Of a DNA stretch of 64,000 nt, positions 42,173-50,625 are shown piece after piece. Positions within the stretch are counted from its first letter, which is position 1. Each line of letters opens with the position of its first letter. Below the pieces are notes generated by a model. That model searched no databases. It saw only the letters and a list, made by a program, of their open reading frames with translations, and was not told the DNA's origin. This stretch comes from Mycobacterium sp. 1164985.4 (GTDB lineage: Bacteria; Actinomycetota; Actinomycetes; Mycobacteriales; Mycobacteriaceae). The stretch covers positions 62,001 to 126,000 of the forward strand of contig NZ_LZMD01000070.1 of NCBI RefSeq assembly GCF_001668575.1. The letters are read 5' to 3'. The position numbers were made by a program, and so were the translations under genes.

Positions 42173-42774
42173 ACGGCGGAAGCGGTTTCGTCCAGCCTGT
42201 CGGTCTGACCGGCGACCGCTGGGTGACCCTGGAACCGCTGCGCCGCGAGCATGTCTCGGAGATCGCGGCGGTCGCCGCCGACGGTGAACTCGGCCGGTTG
42301 TGGTTCACCGCAGCGCCCGCACCAGAAGACGTCGAGCGGTGGGTGGACGCCCGACTGGCGGTGCAGACCCCCGACACCGGGTTGACGTTCGTGGTGCGGC
42401 GTCCCGACGGAACACTGGTGGGGTCGTCGAGTTTCATGGCCGTCGACGCACCCAACCGGCGGCTCGAGATCGGCAATACGTGGTACGTGGCCTCGGCGCG
42501 GCGTAGCGGTGTCAACTCCGAGACCAAGCTGCTGATGCTCGGTCACGCGTTCGACGAACTCGGTTGTGTCGCAGTTGAGTTCCGCACCCACTTCTTCAAC
42601 ATGATCAGCCGCGCGGCCATCGAGCGGCTCGGTGCCAAGCTGGACGGAATCCTGCGCAGCCACCAGGTGCTGCCCGACGGGTCGCGCCGCGACACCGTCG
42701 TGTACTCAATCCTCGACGTCGAATGGCCGGCCGTGCGAAACAACCTGCAGTACCGGTTGAGCCGTCACGCGTGA
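42154..42774 (+). CDS. GNAT-family N-acetyltransferase (RimJ/RimL type)
   Basis: The 206-residue protein shows the acetyltransferase_3 pattern: VTLEPLRREHVSEIAAVAAD at the start, PDGTLVGSSSFMAVD, the substrate strand RRLEIGNTWYVASARRSGVNSETKLLMLGHAF in place of the acetyl-CoA loop, and EFRTHFFNMISRAAIERLGAKLDGILR. RimJ-like enzymes acetylate protein N-termini or small amines. The start is uncertain: GTG 42154 overlaps the upstream membrane-protein gene by 19 bp, and the conserved region begins about 18 residues later. It overlaps the convergent regulator gene by 10 bp. Confidence 0.82.
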   Translation: MGDGRVDGGSGFVQPVGLTGDRWVTLEPLRREHVSEIAAVAADGELGRLWFTAAPAPEDVERWVDARLAVQTPDTGLTFVVRRPDGTLVGSSSFMAVDAPNRRLEIGNTWYVASARRSGVNSETKLLMLGHAFDELGCVAVEFRTHFFNMISRAAIERLGAKLDGILRSHQVLPDGSRRDTVVYSILDVEWPAVRNNLQYRLSRHA

Positions 42775-45700
42775 CGCGCGGCCTCTTGGATCAGCTGGAT
42801 TCGTGAGGCGCATCCGAGCTTGGCGTAGACGTGGGTCAGATGTGTCTGCACGGTGCGCGGCGAGATGAACATGCGCTCGGCGATGTCCTTGTTGCCCAGG
42901 CCGTCGACGGCGTGGCGCACGACGTCTCGCTCGGTTGGCGTGAGCGACTCCCAACCGCTCGAGGGTCGCCTGCGTTCTCCCCGTCCGCGCTGGGCGTAGG
43001 CGATGGCCTCCTCGATGCTCAGCGCCGCACCCTCCGACCAGACCTCATCGAAGGCGTTGTCGCCCAGTGCTTCTCGGGCAGCGGCGACCGCTCCGTTGTA
43101 GCCGATCGCGTATACCGGCCACCGCGCTACGCTCATCACGCTGCGGCCGGCTGTGGCCGCGCCGAAGAGCCGGGCCGCGTGCCGGTGGTTGCCGTCATGA
43201 ACCGCGCACCGCCCTAGGGCTTCGAGCACTTCGGGCACGTGCACGAACGAGCCGGTGTCTTTGGCGAGTATCAGGGCGTCGTGGCCGTCCCGCTCGGCTT
43301 GGTCGACCTCCCCCTGGGCCAGCGCGACGTGGGCTCGCGCCACGGTGACGTTCTGTCGGTAGTTCCCGGCCGTCAGGGCGATGGTCTCGTCGGCCCACTT
43401 GCGAGCGGCGGCCAGTTCGCCGCAACCCAACAGCGCGAGGGTCATCGGGGTCAGTGAACGTATATAAGAGATTCGCTCGGGGGTGGCAAGGGCCAGCGCC
43501 GCCTCGAAAGCTGCCTTCGCCTCGACGTGGTCTCCAGCCGCCAAGGCTGCGATTCCCGAGGTGGTGTGCATAAGCTCTTCGTGGAATCCGCCCATCGCGA
43601 TCGACGTTTCGCGCGCGTCTTCGGCTCTGAGCCGAGCCTCCGAAGCCTTTCCCTCGTACGCGAGCCAGCTGCTCTCACAGACCTGTGCGAACAGCTCGAG
43701 CATCCGCTCGCCGGCCGCGCGCGCCTCAGCGCTGACTCCCCGGATCACCTCGTCGGCTCCCGGTATCCCGCCGCACCACGCCATCGCGGTGGCGAGCCAG
43801 ATCCGACAATGCCGCGACACGAAGCCGTCGCCGATGGCGTCCGCGACCTCACGACCTTCCTCCGCAGCCATCCGCGAGGCGATGGGAATCCCAGCTACGT
43901 TGGTGGCGACGGCCAAGCAGCTCAGAAAGTAGCACAGCCTCGATCGATCGCCGATGTTGCGCGCAATATGGATCGCTTCGGACCAGTACGCTTGGGACAC
44001 GTCCGGCTTGTAGTAGGCAAGTCCACCGCAAGCGGCCAGGCAGGACGCAATGAGCCCCGGATCTCCCAAGGCCCGGGCTGCCGCCAGCGCCTCCTCGCCG
44101 CGCTCCAGGCTCGCCTCGTCGGCGGTCCAAGCAGTCAGGATGCTTCTGTCCGCGACGGCACGCGCCCAGACGGCAGGACCGACGTCGTCGTCCCGGTAGC
44201 GCTTGTCGTTGAACGCCACATCAAACGCGGCGATCCCCTCGCGCATTCTGCCGCGCGCCTCCCACAGCCGCTGCAGAGCCGAGGTCAGCCGCAGGGCGGG
44301 CGCGAACTTTCCGCAGTCGATGCTCCAGGCATGCGCCGCCCGGAGGTTGCCGGTCTCCCGCTCGGCCCAGTCGAGGAGCCGTTCGTCGCCTTCCAGCTGG
44401 GTCGCCGTCGTGACGTAGTGGTCACGATGGCGGCCGCGCATCGAATTGGCCTCGCCAGACTCGGTCAGCTTTTCGAGTGCGTATTGGCGAACGGTCTCGA
44501 GCAGGCGATACCGCATCGTGTCCGATTCTTCGTCGGCGGTCACGAGCGACTTGTCGACGAGCAGGGTCAGCTGGTCGAGAATCTGAAACTCCTCGGCCTC
44601 ACTGGTGGCCGCGACAGCGCGCGCAGCGCCGAGGTCGAAGCCGTCCATGAACACGCCCAGACGGCGGAGCAGGACCTGCTCGGGCTCCGTCAACAGCGCG
44701 TGCGACCAATCCACTGAGGCGCGCAGGGTCTGTTGGCGTCGCATGGTGTTTCGGGCGCCGCCGGTGAGGAGTCTGAACCTGTCGTGGAGGCTGTCCGCGA
44801 TCTGGCGCAGCGATAAAGCGCGACTACGCGCCGCCGCCAACTCGATCGCGAGCGGCATACCGTCCAGGCGCCGACAGATGTCCACCACCAACTCAAGATC
44901 GTCACCCGCGGCATGGAATGTGGGCCGCGCCCGTTGCGCGCGTTCCGTGAACAGTGCGACGGCTTCGTCCTCCAACGACAGCGAGGGCACCCGCCAGGTG
45001 ATCTCGCCGGATACCCCGATTGGCTCGCGGCTGGTGGTCAGGATCGTCAGTCGGGGGCAGGTGTTCAGCAGTCGCGTGATCACGTCGCCGCACGCGTCCA
45101 GCAGGTGTTCGCAGTTGTCCAGCAGCAGTAGGACTTCGCGATCACCGATGAAGCGCTGAACCGTCTCCAGCGGGGACCGTCCCGGTTGATCGGGTAGGCC
45201 GAGTGTGCGGGCGATCGTCAGGGTGACGACAGCTGGATCGGCGATAGCCGCCAGATCGACCCACCACAGGCCGTCCTCGAAGTCCTCGGACAGGACGTTC
45301 GCGGCCTCGATGGCGAGGCGGGTCTTACCGGCCCCACCCGCTCCGGTCAGGGTGACGAAGCGGTTGTCGGCAAGCAGCCCACATACCTCCTCGAGCTGTT
45401 GAGCCCGGCCTATGAAGCTGGTCAGCAGGGCCGGAAGATTATGTGAGCGCTTGTTTTTCGCTGTGCGGAGCGGCGGAAACTCGTTACGGATGTCCGGATG
45501 GCAGAGCTGCACCACACGTTCGGGTCGGGGCAGATCGCGTACGGGATGGGTCCCGAGCTCTGCCAGCCAGGCGTCGACAGGCAACCGGTCGGCCACCAAA
45601 TCGGTTGTCGTAGCGGTTAAGACGGTCTGTCCGCCGTGCGCGAGGTCTCGGATCCGCGCGGTGCGGTTGATGGTGGGTCCGATGTAGTTGGCCTCGTCGC

Positions 45701-46049
45701 GCAATTGCACTTCGCCGGTGTGCAGGCCGATGCGCAACCGGATCGGCGCCAGGGCGGTCCGCTGGAGATCGAGGGCGCATGCCACCGCATCGCTGGCGCG
45801 GCCGAAAGCGATGACAAAACTGTCGCCTTCACCCTGCTCGATGGGCCGAACGCCATTGTGGACGCGGACGACCTCGTCCAACGTTCGATCGAGGTTCGCG
45901 AAGGCTGCCGTCATCTCATCGGGCTCGGTCTCCCAGAGACGGGTCGACCCCTCGACGTCCGCGAGCAGCAGCGTCACCGTTCCGGTCGGTACCAGCTCGC
46001 TCACGCCCAAGTCGCTCCAGTTCAACGGCGCCGCGTCGATTCCAGTCAT
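42765..46049 (-). CDS. Class III adenylate cyclase-ATPase-LuxR multidomain regulator
   Basis: The 1094-residue protein combines a class III nucleotidyl-cyclase domain (residues 20-180), an AAA/NB-ARC-type ATPase (P-loop LTGAGGAGKTR near 240; LLLLDNCEHLLDACG), a TPR-rich helical region (about 500-1020) and a LuxR helix-turn-helix (LTPTERDVVRHAVDGLGNKD, last 60 residues). In the cyclase, metal ligand D31 (LLADVEGSTRLWE), a second acidic site (GEGDSFVIAF) and the N-x3-R pair (GPTINRTARIR) remain, so catalysis is possible. M. tuberculosis Rv0386, Rv1358 and Rv2488c share this layout. ATG 46049 was preferred by comparison with those; GTG 46091 is an alternative. Confidence 0.9.
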   Translation of the reverse strand: MTGIDAAPLNWSDLGVSELVPTGTVTLLLADVEGSTRLWETEPDEMTAAFANLDRTLDEVVRVHNGVRPIEQGEGDSFVIAFGRASDAVACALDLQRTALAPIRLRIGLHTGEVQLRDEANYIGPTINRTARIRDLAHGGQTVLTATTTDLVADRLPVDAWLAELGTHPVRDLPRPERVVQLCHPDIRNEFPPLRTAKNKRSHNLPALLTSFIGRAQQLEEVCGLLADNRFVTLTGAGGAGKTRLAIEAANVLSEDFEDGLWWVDLAAIADPAVVTLTIARTLGLPDQPGRSPLETVQRFIGDREVLLLLDNCEHLLDACGDVITRLLNTCPRLTILTTSREPIGVSGEITWRVPSLSLEDEAVALFTERAQRARPTFHAAGDDLELVVDICRRLDGMPLAIELAAARSRALSLRQIADSLHDRFRLLTGGARNTMRRQQTLRASVDWSHALLTEPEQVLLRRLGVFMDGFDLGAARAVAATSEAEEFQILDQLTLLVDKSLVTADEESDTMRYRLLETVRQYALEKLTESGEANSMRGRHRDHYVTTATQLEGDERLLDWAERETGNLRAAHAWSIDCGKFAPALRLTSALQRLWEARGRMREGIAAFDVAFNDKRYRDDDVGPAVWARAVADRSILTAWTADEASLERGEEALAAARALGDPGLIASCLAACGGLAYYKPDVSQAYWSEAIHIARNIGDRSRLCYFLSCLAVATNVAGIPIASRMAAEEGREVADAIGDGFVSRHCRIWLATAMAWCGGIPGADEVIRGVSAEARAAGERMLELFAQVCESSWLAYEGKASEARLRAEDARETSIAMGGFHEELMHTTSGIAALAAGDHVEAKAAFEAALALATPERISYIRSLTPMTLALLGCGELAAARKWADETIALTAGNYRQNVTVARAHVALAQGEVDQAERDGHDALILAKDTGSFVHVPEVLEALGRCAVHDGNHRHAARLFGAATAGRSVMSVARWPVYAIGYNGAVAAAREALGDNAFDEVWSEGAALSIEEAIAYAQRGRGERRRPSSGWESLTPTERDVVRHAVDGLGNKDIAERMFISPRTVQTHLTHVYAKLGCASRIQLIQEAARHA

Positions 46050-46135
46050 GCTAGCCAGCGTGCGGCCGTCGGCACCGCAAAACATCGGCACGGATGCGTA
46101 GATCCGCCGCTGAAGGGTGCGTAGATGCGCCGAAA

Positions 46136-46181
46136 CTGCGGTCAGATCGCAGGACCGGACCGGAACGCGATCTGACCGCAG
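46136..46181. terminator. Strong hairpin terminator downstream of hsp20
   Basis: CTGCGGTCAGATCGC (46136-46150) and GCGATCTGACCGCAG (46167-46181) form a perfect 15-bp stem with a 16-nt loop, 16 bp after the hsp20 stop and before the cyclase-regulator gene on the same strand. No long U-tract follows, which is common in mycobacteria. Confidence 0.8.
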
Positions 46182-46197
46182 CCTCGACTAGGTGCGG

Positions 46198-46647
46198 TTA
46201 CCCGGCTTCGACGGTCGTGGTCTCGATCGACTTCTGGCCGCCGCCGTGGGCGACGTCGATCTTCCGCGGCTTGGCGCGCTCGGCCAGCGGGATGGTCACG
46301 GATAGCACGCCGTTTTCGTAGGTGGCCGAGATCTTGGACGCATCAATGCCTTCACCAAGGCTCAGCTGCCTGCGGTAGGTGCCGAAGAACCGCTCGTTTG
46401 CCAGCCACTGCACCCCGTCATCCGAGCGTGCCGTGCGGTGTGCGGAGATGGTCAGAGTGCCGTTGTCGACGCTGACATCGACCGAACCGGGGTCGACGCC
46501 CGGGAGGTCGGCGGTCAGCAGGTAGTGGTCGTCGACCTTGCAGAGGTCCATCGGCATGAACCGAGGGGAACGGTTTGATCCGGTCTGGCTGGTCAGCAGG
46601 CCCCGGGTCAGAGCGTCTAATTCGGTGAACGGATCAAAGCGAAGCAC
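46198..46647 (-). CDS. Small heat-shock protein (Hsp20/alpha-crystallin family)
   Basis: The 149-residue protein has an N-terminal arm (VLRFDPFTELDALTRGLL), an alpha-crystallin domain (residues 35-130) with DLPGVDPGSVDVSVDNGTLTI and the signature YENGVLSVTIPLAERAKPRKIDV, and a flexible tail. The I-P-L near the end is the usual I-x-I/V-like oligomer contact. The start is GTG 46647 because AGGAGGT lies 8 nt upstream; the longer frame has no support. A CIRCE operator 75 bp upstream indicates HrcA repression and heat induction. It binds unfolded proteins in the cytoplasm. Confidence 0.94.
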   Translation of the reverse strand: MLRFDPFTELDALTRGLLTSQTGSNRSPRFMPMDLCKVDDHYLLTADLPGVDPGSVDVSVDNGTLTISAHRTARSDDGVQWLANERFFGTYRRQLSLGEGIDASKISATYENGVLSVTIPLAERAKPRKIDVAHGGGQKSIETTTVEAG

Positions 46648-46674
46648 AGTAATCCACCTCCTACATATGTCAGA

Positions 46675-46693
46675 GCCCGCCACCCTGGCGGGC
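46675..46693 (-). promoter_or_regulatory. Hairpin in the hsp20 leader
   Basis: GCCCGCC-AGGGT-GGCGGGC on the minus strand is a perfect 7-bp stem with a 5-nt loop, a few nucleotides upstream of the AGGAGGT ribosome site. It may stabilise the leader or affect translation. Its role is unproven. Confidence 0.5.
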
Positions 46694-46721
46694 AGCCAAA
46701 TCACTGTGCGCACCAGCGAGT

Positions 46722-46748
46722 TTAGCACTCACATCAAGAGAGTGCTAG
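46722..46748. promoter_or_regulatory. CIRCE element (HrcA operator)
   Basis: TTAGCACTC-N9-GAGTGCTAG matches the CIRCE consensus TTAGCACTC-N9-GAGTGCTAA at 17 of 18 arm positions. On the minus strand it overlaps a -10-like TAAACT (46724-46719), so HrcA binding would block hsp20 transcription. Confidence 0.9.
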
Positions 46749-46756
46749 AAGAATTT

Positions 46757-47656
46757 CTAGGTAATCACGGCGGTCGAGACCTGGGCGCCGGCCAGCGGTC
46801 GACGACATCGGTTGCACCCGAGAACGGCGGTGAAAGGGCTCCCGCAGGGAGTGTGGGTCAGCAGGACGGCGGGCCCCTCGGGGGCCGGGAACCACCGCTG
46901 GGCCCACTGCAGCGCAGAGATCAGCACCGGGAACAGCGCGCGACCCTTCTCGGTGAGTTCGTATCGGTTGCCGGTGTCGATGAGCACGCCGTTGGCGGTG
47001 AAGATCGCCAATCGGTCGGCGATAGACCCGGGCGGCGCGCGGAGCTGGGACTGGAAGTCGGTGAACCGTCCTACGCCGACGAACGCCGCGACCAGCAGTG
47101 CGAAGCCCCAGCGGTTGCCCATGACGCTCATCGTCTGCGGGAAGAGGCCGGCCGCGGCGTGCTGGTCGGACTCCGAGCGTCGACGCGTCGATGTCGCTGC
47201 GGGCACCGACCGCTCCCACGATCCGCTCGGACCCCACTGTGGGACAACGTCTTTGTCGTCGGCCCGCTCGCCGCAGGAACGGCAGATCACCACCGGGACG
47301 AAGTCGGCGCCGCACGCGGCGTGGCGCATGGCGGGTAACGGCTCGGCGTGATCGGGAACCCAGTGGCGTTCCCACTCCCAGATCGACAGCAGCACCGGCC
47401 ACAGCGACCGACCGCGGGGCGTTCCGGTGTACTCGAAACGTTGTGGCCGGTCCTGGTATTGACGCCGCTCGAGCAGTCTCGCGGTGGTCAGCGTTCGCAG
47501 CCGACCGGCAAGCACCGAGTTCGAGATCGGCAACCGGGCCTTGAAATCCCCGAACCGTGTCGCCCCCAGCAGCGACTGCTGCATGACGAGCAGCGTCCAC
47601 TCGTCTCCGAGCAGCCCGAGCATGCGGGCGACGGCGTTAGGTTCGGGTGCGGGCAC
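46757..47656 (-). CDS. HxlR-type transcriptional regulator with two fused HxlR domains
   Basis: The 299-residue protein contains two copies of the same module. Residues 5-130 are an HxlR winged helix (LLGDEWTLLVMQQSLLGATRFGDFKARLPISNSVLAGRL) ending in H-A-A-C-G-x9-C-R-S-C. Residues 170-295 repeat it (MGNRWGFALLVAAFVGVGRFTDFQSQLRAPPGSIADRL) ending in H-T-P-C-G-x9-C-N-R-C. The repeated histidine/cysteine clusters suggest a small zinc site in each. HxlR proteins usually act as dimers, so this chain could be a built-in dimer. Its GTG abuts the carotenoid-oxygenase stop, making an operon. Confidence 0.88.
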   Translation of the reverse strand: MPAPEPNAVARMLGLLGDEWTLLVMQQSLLGATRFGDFKARLPISNSVLAGRLRTLTTARLLERRQYQDRPQRFEYTGTPRGRSLWPVLLSIWEWERHWVPDHAEPLPAMRHAACGADFVPVVICRSCGERADDKDVVPQWGPSGSWERSVPAATSTRRRSESDQHAAAGLFPQTMSVMGNRWGFALLVAAFVGVGRFTDFQSQLRAPPGSIADRLAIFTANGVLIDTGNRYELTEKGRALFPVLISALQWAQRWFPAPEGPAVLLTHTPCGSPFTAVLGCNRCRRPLAGAQVSTAVIT

Positions 47657-49210
47657 TCAGAGACCGACGGCCTCGGCTGCCCCATCGGTCTCCCGCCACC
47701 GCCGCAGCTCGGATCCCGAAGCCCACGTGGAGTGCGTCCCGCTCGAGACTCGCTCTGGCAGAGGGAGTTTGCAGACGGGACCGTCGGCGACCCTGGCGGC
47801 GTCGAACACCAGACAGTAGGAGGCGTCGGCGTTCATGTCCGTCGTGAGCGTGACGAGGTATCCGTCGTCCTCGGCGGTGGCTCCTCGCGCCGGAGCCGGG
47901 ACGGCGACCTTCGATCTGGGCGCCATGGCGGTCTCGCTGCCGTACACCCCTTCGGGGAAGCTGAACCGTTGTTCGGCACCGGTGCGCAGGTCGTGCTTGA
48001 CCAACCCGTCGAACAGGAACCACCCCGGCTTGCCGGTGGCCGCATATGTGTAGCGGTAGGGGAGACCGGCGTAACCGCCGTTGATCATGCCGAACTCGGT
48101 GATCGTGTCGGTCAGCTGTTCCTCGGTGGTCTGCCCGGTGACGAGGTTGAACCGCCAGCGGTGCAGCCGTGTCTGCAGCCGGTCGAGCGCCAGGAACCGG
48201 AAGGCCCGCTGCCACTTGTCACCTGCCCTGGTGTCGACGGGCGACGGGTCACCTTGGAAGAAGCCGTCGAGGACGATTTCGTCCCCGTCTTCGTACGCGT
48301 TGGTGAAGTGCAGCACGAACGTCGGATCCGCCTCGAACCACCGGATATCGGAAGGTCCACCGCGGCGGGGGATCACGGCGAACCGCGACGGCATGTCCGG
48401 GTGGAACCCCGGGAAGTGGATGTCGGCTTCAAGCAACTTCGGATCCCAGAACATGGGGAAGTCGTTGAGGATCGCGTAGTTCTCGGTGAACGCCATGTCG
48501 TGCGGTAGCCGCGGGCCGGGCAGCCGGACATCGGTGAGGTGGACGAAGTTGTTGTCCTCGTCGACGACGCCGTAGCGCATGTACGGGTCCTGCTTGCTAT
48601 AGGAGAAAAACAGCAGCTCGCCGGTGCGATCGTCGACCTTGGGGTGCGCCGAAACGCCCCAGTCGACGGGGAATCCGCCCCGCCAGTCCTCCTTACCCAG
48701 GGTGTCGCCGGTGAACGGGTCGACGCGGTACAGGTCGCCGCACTGGTAGTGGCTGGTGAGCGCGACCCCGCGGTGCACGAGGACGTCGGTGCTCGACGCG
48801 TCCTTCATCAAAGTGCGCGCACCCCAGCCGTAATCGCGCTTGGCCAGCTGGATCGGCTCGGCCAGCCCGGGCCACAGTGGCCCGCCGGCGTCGTTCTCCT
48901 CGATGAAACCGTCGGTACGGACGAACCGGTTGCGGTAGAACGCTTTTCCGTCGCGGAAACCGACGACGTGCACCATGCCGTCCCCGTCGAACGGGTGATA
49001 GAACTTCAGCGCCGGATGGAGCGGGTTCTCCGTGTTGCGCAGGTAGACGCCGTCGAGGTCGGCCGGGATCTCGCCCTCGACAGGCTGGAGGTCGTCGGCG
49101 TCCCACTCGGTGTTCTGCGGGCGCCACGGCCCGGTGCGGTACGGATGGTCGTCGTCGTCCGGAAGTGTCGTCAGGTACTTGCCGACGATCTCCACATTCG
49201 CGCTGCCCAT
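47657..49210 (-). CDS. Carotenoid oxygenase-family protein (Rv0913c-type)
   Basis: The 517-residue protein is a seven-bladed-propeller carotenoid cleavage oxygenase relative. Candidate iron-binding histidines are visible in VSAHPKVDD, PHDMAFTENYAIL, LHFTNAYEDGDEIVLDG and SSGTHSTW, and the start region has LYLRN-type VYLRNTENPLHPALKFYHPFDGDGMVH. Enzymes of this family cleave C=C bonds in carotenoids, stilbenes or lignin-derived phenols with O2. Length and neighbours match Rv0913c of M. tuberculosis. It starts 1 bp after the thiolase-like gene stop and is followed directly by the HxlR regulator. Confidence 0.92.
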   Translation of the reverse strand: MGSANVEIVGKYLTTLPDDDDHPYRTGPWRPQNTEWDADDLQPVEGEIPADLDGVYLRNTENPLHPALKFYHPFDGDGMVHVVGFRDGKAFYRNRFVRTDGFIEENDAGGPLWPGLAEPIQLAKRDYGWGARTLMKDASSTDVLVHRGVALTSHYQCGDLYRVDPFTGDTLGKEDWRGGFPVDWGVSAHPKVDDRTGELLFFSYSKQDPYMRYGVVDEDNNFVHLTDVRLPGPRLPHDMAFTENYAILNDFPMFWDPKLLEADIHFPGFHPDMPSRFAVIPRRGGPSDIRWFEADPTFVLHFTNAYEDGDEIVLDGFFQGDPSPVDTRAGDKWQRAFRFLALDRLQTRLHRWRFNLVTGQTTEEQLTDTITEFGMINGGYAGLPYRYTYAATGKPGWFLFDGLVKHDLRTGAEQRFSFPEGVYGSETAMAPRSKVAVPAPARGATAEDDGYLVTLTTDMNADASYCLVFDAARVADGPVCKLPLPERVSSGTHSTWASGSELRRWRETDGAAEAVGL

Positions 49211-49211
49211 G

Positions 49212-50426
49212 TCATGCCTTCCCGACGATGAAACTGATGGTGGTGGCGGTGCTGCCGCCGAAGTTCAAGGTGCCGAACGTGTTTGCGCCCTCGACCTGAT
49301 AGTCGCCCGCGGTTCCGCTGACCTGTTTGGCCGCGTCCAGCAGCATGCGCACCCCGGAGGCGCCGACCGGGTGGCCGCCACCGATCAGGCCGCCGCTGGG
49401 ATTGATCGGTAGGCGCCCATCGATCTCGATTTCGCCGTTCTCGATGGCCTTCCACGACTCGCCGGGCCCGGTGAGTCCGAGGTGGTCGATCGCAAGGTAC
49501 TCGCTGGGGGTGAAGCAGTCGTGGACCTCGAAGCCGTCGACGTCGTCGAGCGTGACGCGGGCGCGGTCGAAAGCCTCGAGAAGCGCGCTTCGAACGTGTG
49601 GCAATACGTACGGGTCGTCAGCGGCGCGATCGAGTTTCTGCTGCAGCCCCAACCCGACCGTGCGGTGACCCCATCCGGCGATGCGGCCCAGCGGCCGCAG
49701 GTCCGGGTGGTCGCGCAGGAACTCGTCGGTGGCGAGCACCACGCCCGCTCCACCGTCGGTCAGCTGGCTGCAGTCGAATCGGCGCAACCGGCCCTCCACA
49801 ACCGGGTTGGTGGCGTCGTCGTCGGTCAGGGGATCGGGGACAGACCACGCGCGGGTCTGCGCATTCGGGTTCGCGCGGGCGTTGGCGAAGTTCAGCGATG
49901 CGATGGCGCGCAGGTGCGTCTCGTCGATGCCGTAGCGCCGGTCGTATTCGGCGGCCACCCGGTCGAACATGTGGGGCCACATGAACTTGGCGTCGGCGCC
50001 CTCGTGGCCGGTCCATGCGGCCGCGCCGAGGTGCCGCGAGCCCGTGTCACCGGGAACAGTCTTCTCCAGCTCAACCCCGAGCACCAGGGCTGACTGATAG
50101 GCCCCGGACCGAAGATCGGCGATGGCCGACAGAACGGCCACGCTGCCGGACGCGCACGCCGCCTCGTGTCGTGCGGCCGGTGTGTCCCACAACCCGTCGT
50201 GCACCGAGGCGGGCATTGCTCCGAGATGGCCCTGAAAAGCGAACAGTTCGCCGAACGCGTTGCCGACGTGCACCACCCCGATGTTGTGAGCGTCCACCAT
50301 GGCGGCCGAGAGCGTCGACTCGACTACGTTCGTCGTCAGATCCGCGTAGTCCAGGCCCTCGCGGCTGAAGTTCCTGGCGAAGTCGCTCTGGTAACCGCCG
50401 AGGATCCAGACATCGGGTGCGTCCAT
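49212..50426 (-). CDS. Thiolase-family/lipid-transfer protein (Rv0914c-type)
   Basis: The 404-residue thiolase-fold protein has an acyl-accepting cysteine in EAACASGSVAVLSA (near 91), the HDCFTPSEYLAIDHLG segment and a C-terminal catalytic GGGHPVGASGVRM. It resembles the SCP2-thiolase/lipid-transfer subgroup that works on branched or steroid acyl-CoAs and lacks the second cysteine of classical thiolases. Context matches Rv0914c. As first gene of the operon with the carotenoid oxygenase and HxlR regulator, it may process an acyl-CoA from the cleaved substrate (inference). Confidence 0.9.
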   Translation of the reverse strand: MDAPDVWILGGYQSDFARNFSREGLDYADLTTNVVESTLSAAMVDAHNIGVVHVGNAFGELFAFQGHLGAMPASVHDGLWDTPAARHEAACASGSVAVLSAIADLRSGAYQSALVLGVELEKTVPGDTGSRHLGAAAWTGHEGADAKFMWPHMFDRVAAEYDRRYGIDETHLRAIASLNFANARANPNAQTRAWSVPDPLTDDDATNPVVEGRLRRFDCSQLTDGGAGVVLATDEFLRDHPDLRPLGRIAGWGHRTVGLGLQQKLDRAADDPYVLPHVRSALLEAFDRARVTLDDVDGFEVHDCFTPSEYLAIDHLGLTGPGESWKAIENGEIEIDGRLPINPSGGLIGGGHPVGASGVRMLLDAAKQVSGTAGDYQVEGANTFGTLNFGGSTATTISFIVGKA

Positions 50427-50526
50427 GTCGAAGACCGTACTACAACTAAGAGAGTGACTCCACCCAGGTGGTGAAGAAGGGCGGCCCCGTCGGCTGCCTG
50501 TCTGAACCGACGAGACCTCAGCGCGA

Positions 50527-50544
50527 GTAACGGTCGACCGTCAC
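50527..50544. promoter_or_regulatory. Palindrome in the divergent thiolase/GAF-ANTAR region
   Basis: ACGGTCGACCGT (50530-50541) is a perfect 12-bp palindrome, extending to 18 bp (GT...AC) with one mismatched pair. It lies in the 199-bp gap, 81 bp upstream of the GAF-ANTAR gene. It is a possible operator; nothing else is evident in this gap. Confidence 0.4.
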
Positions 50545-50625
50545 CCGAGCTTCCACACGACATGCCCAATAGGGCGAACGACAAACAATCGTGTAGTCGG
50601 CGGCCCTAAGGGGAAGACTCCCGGC

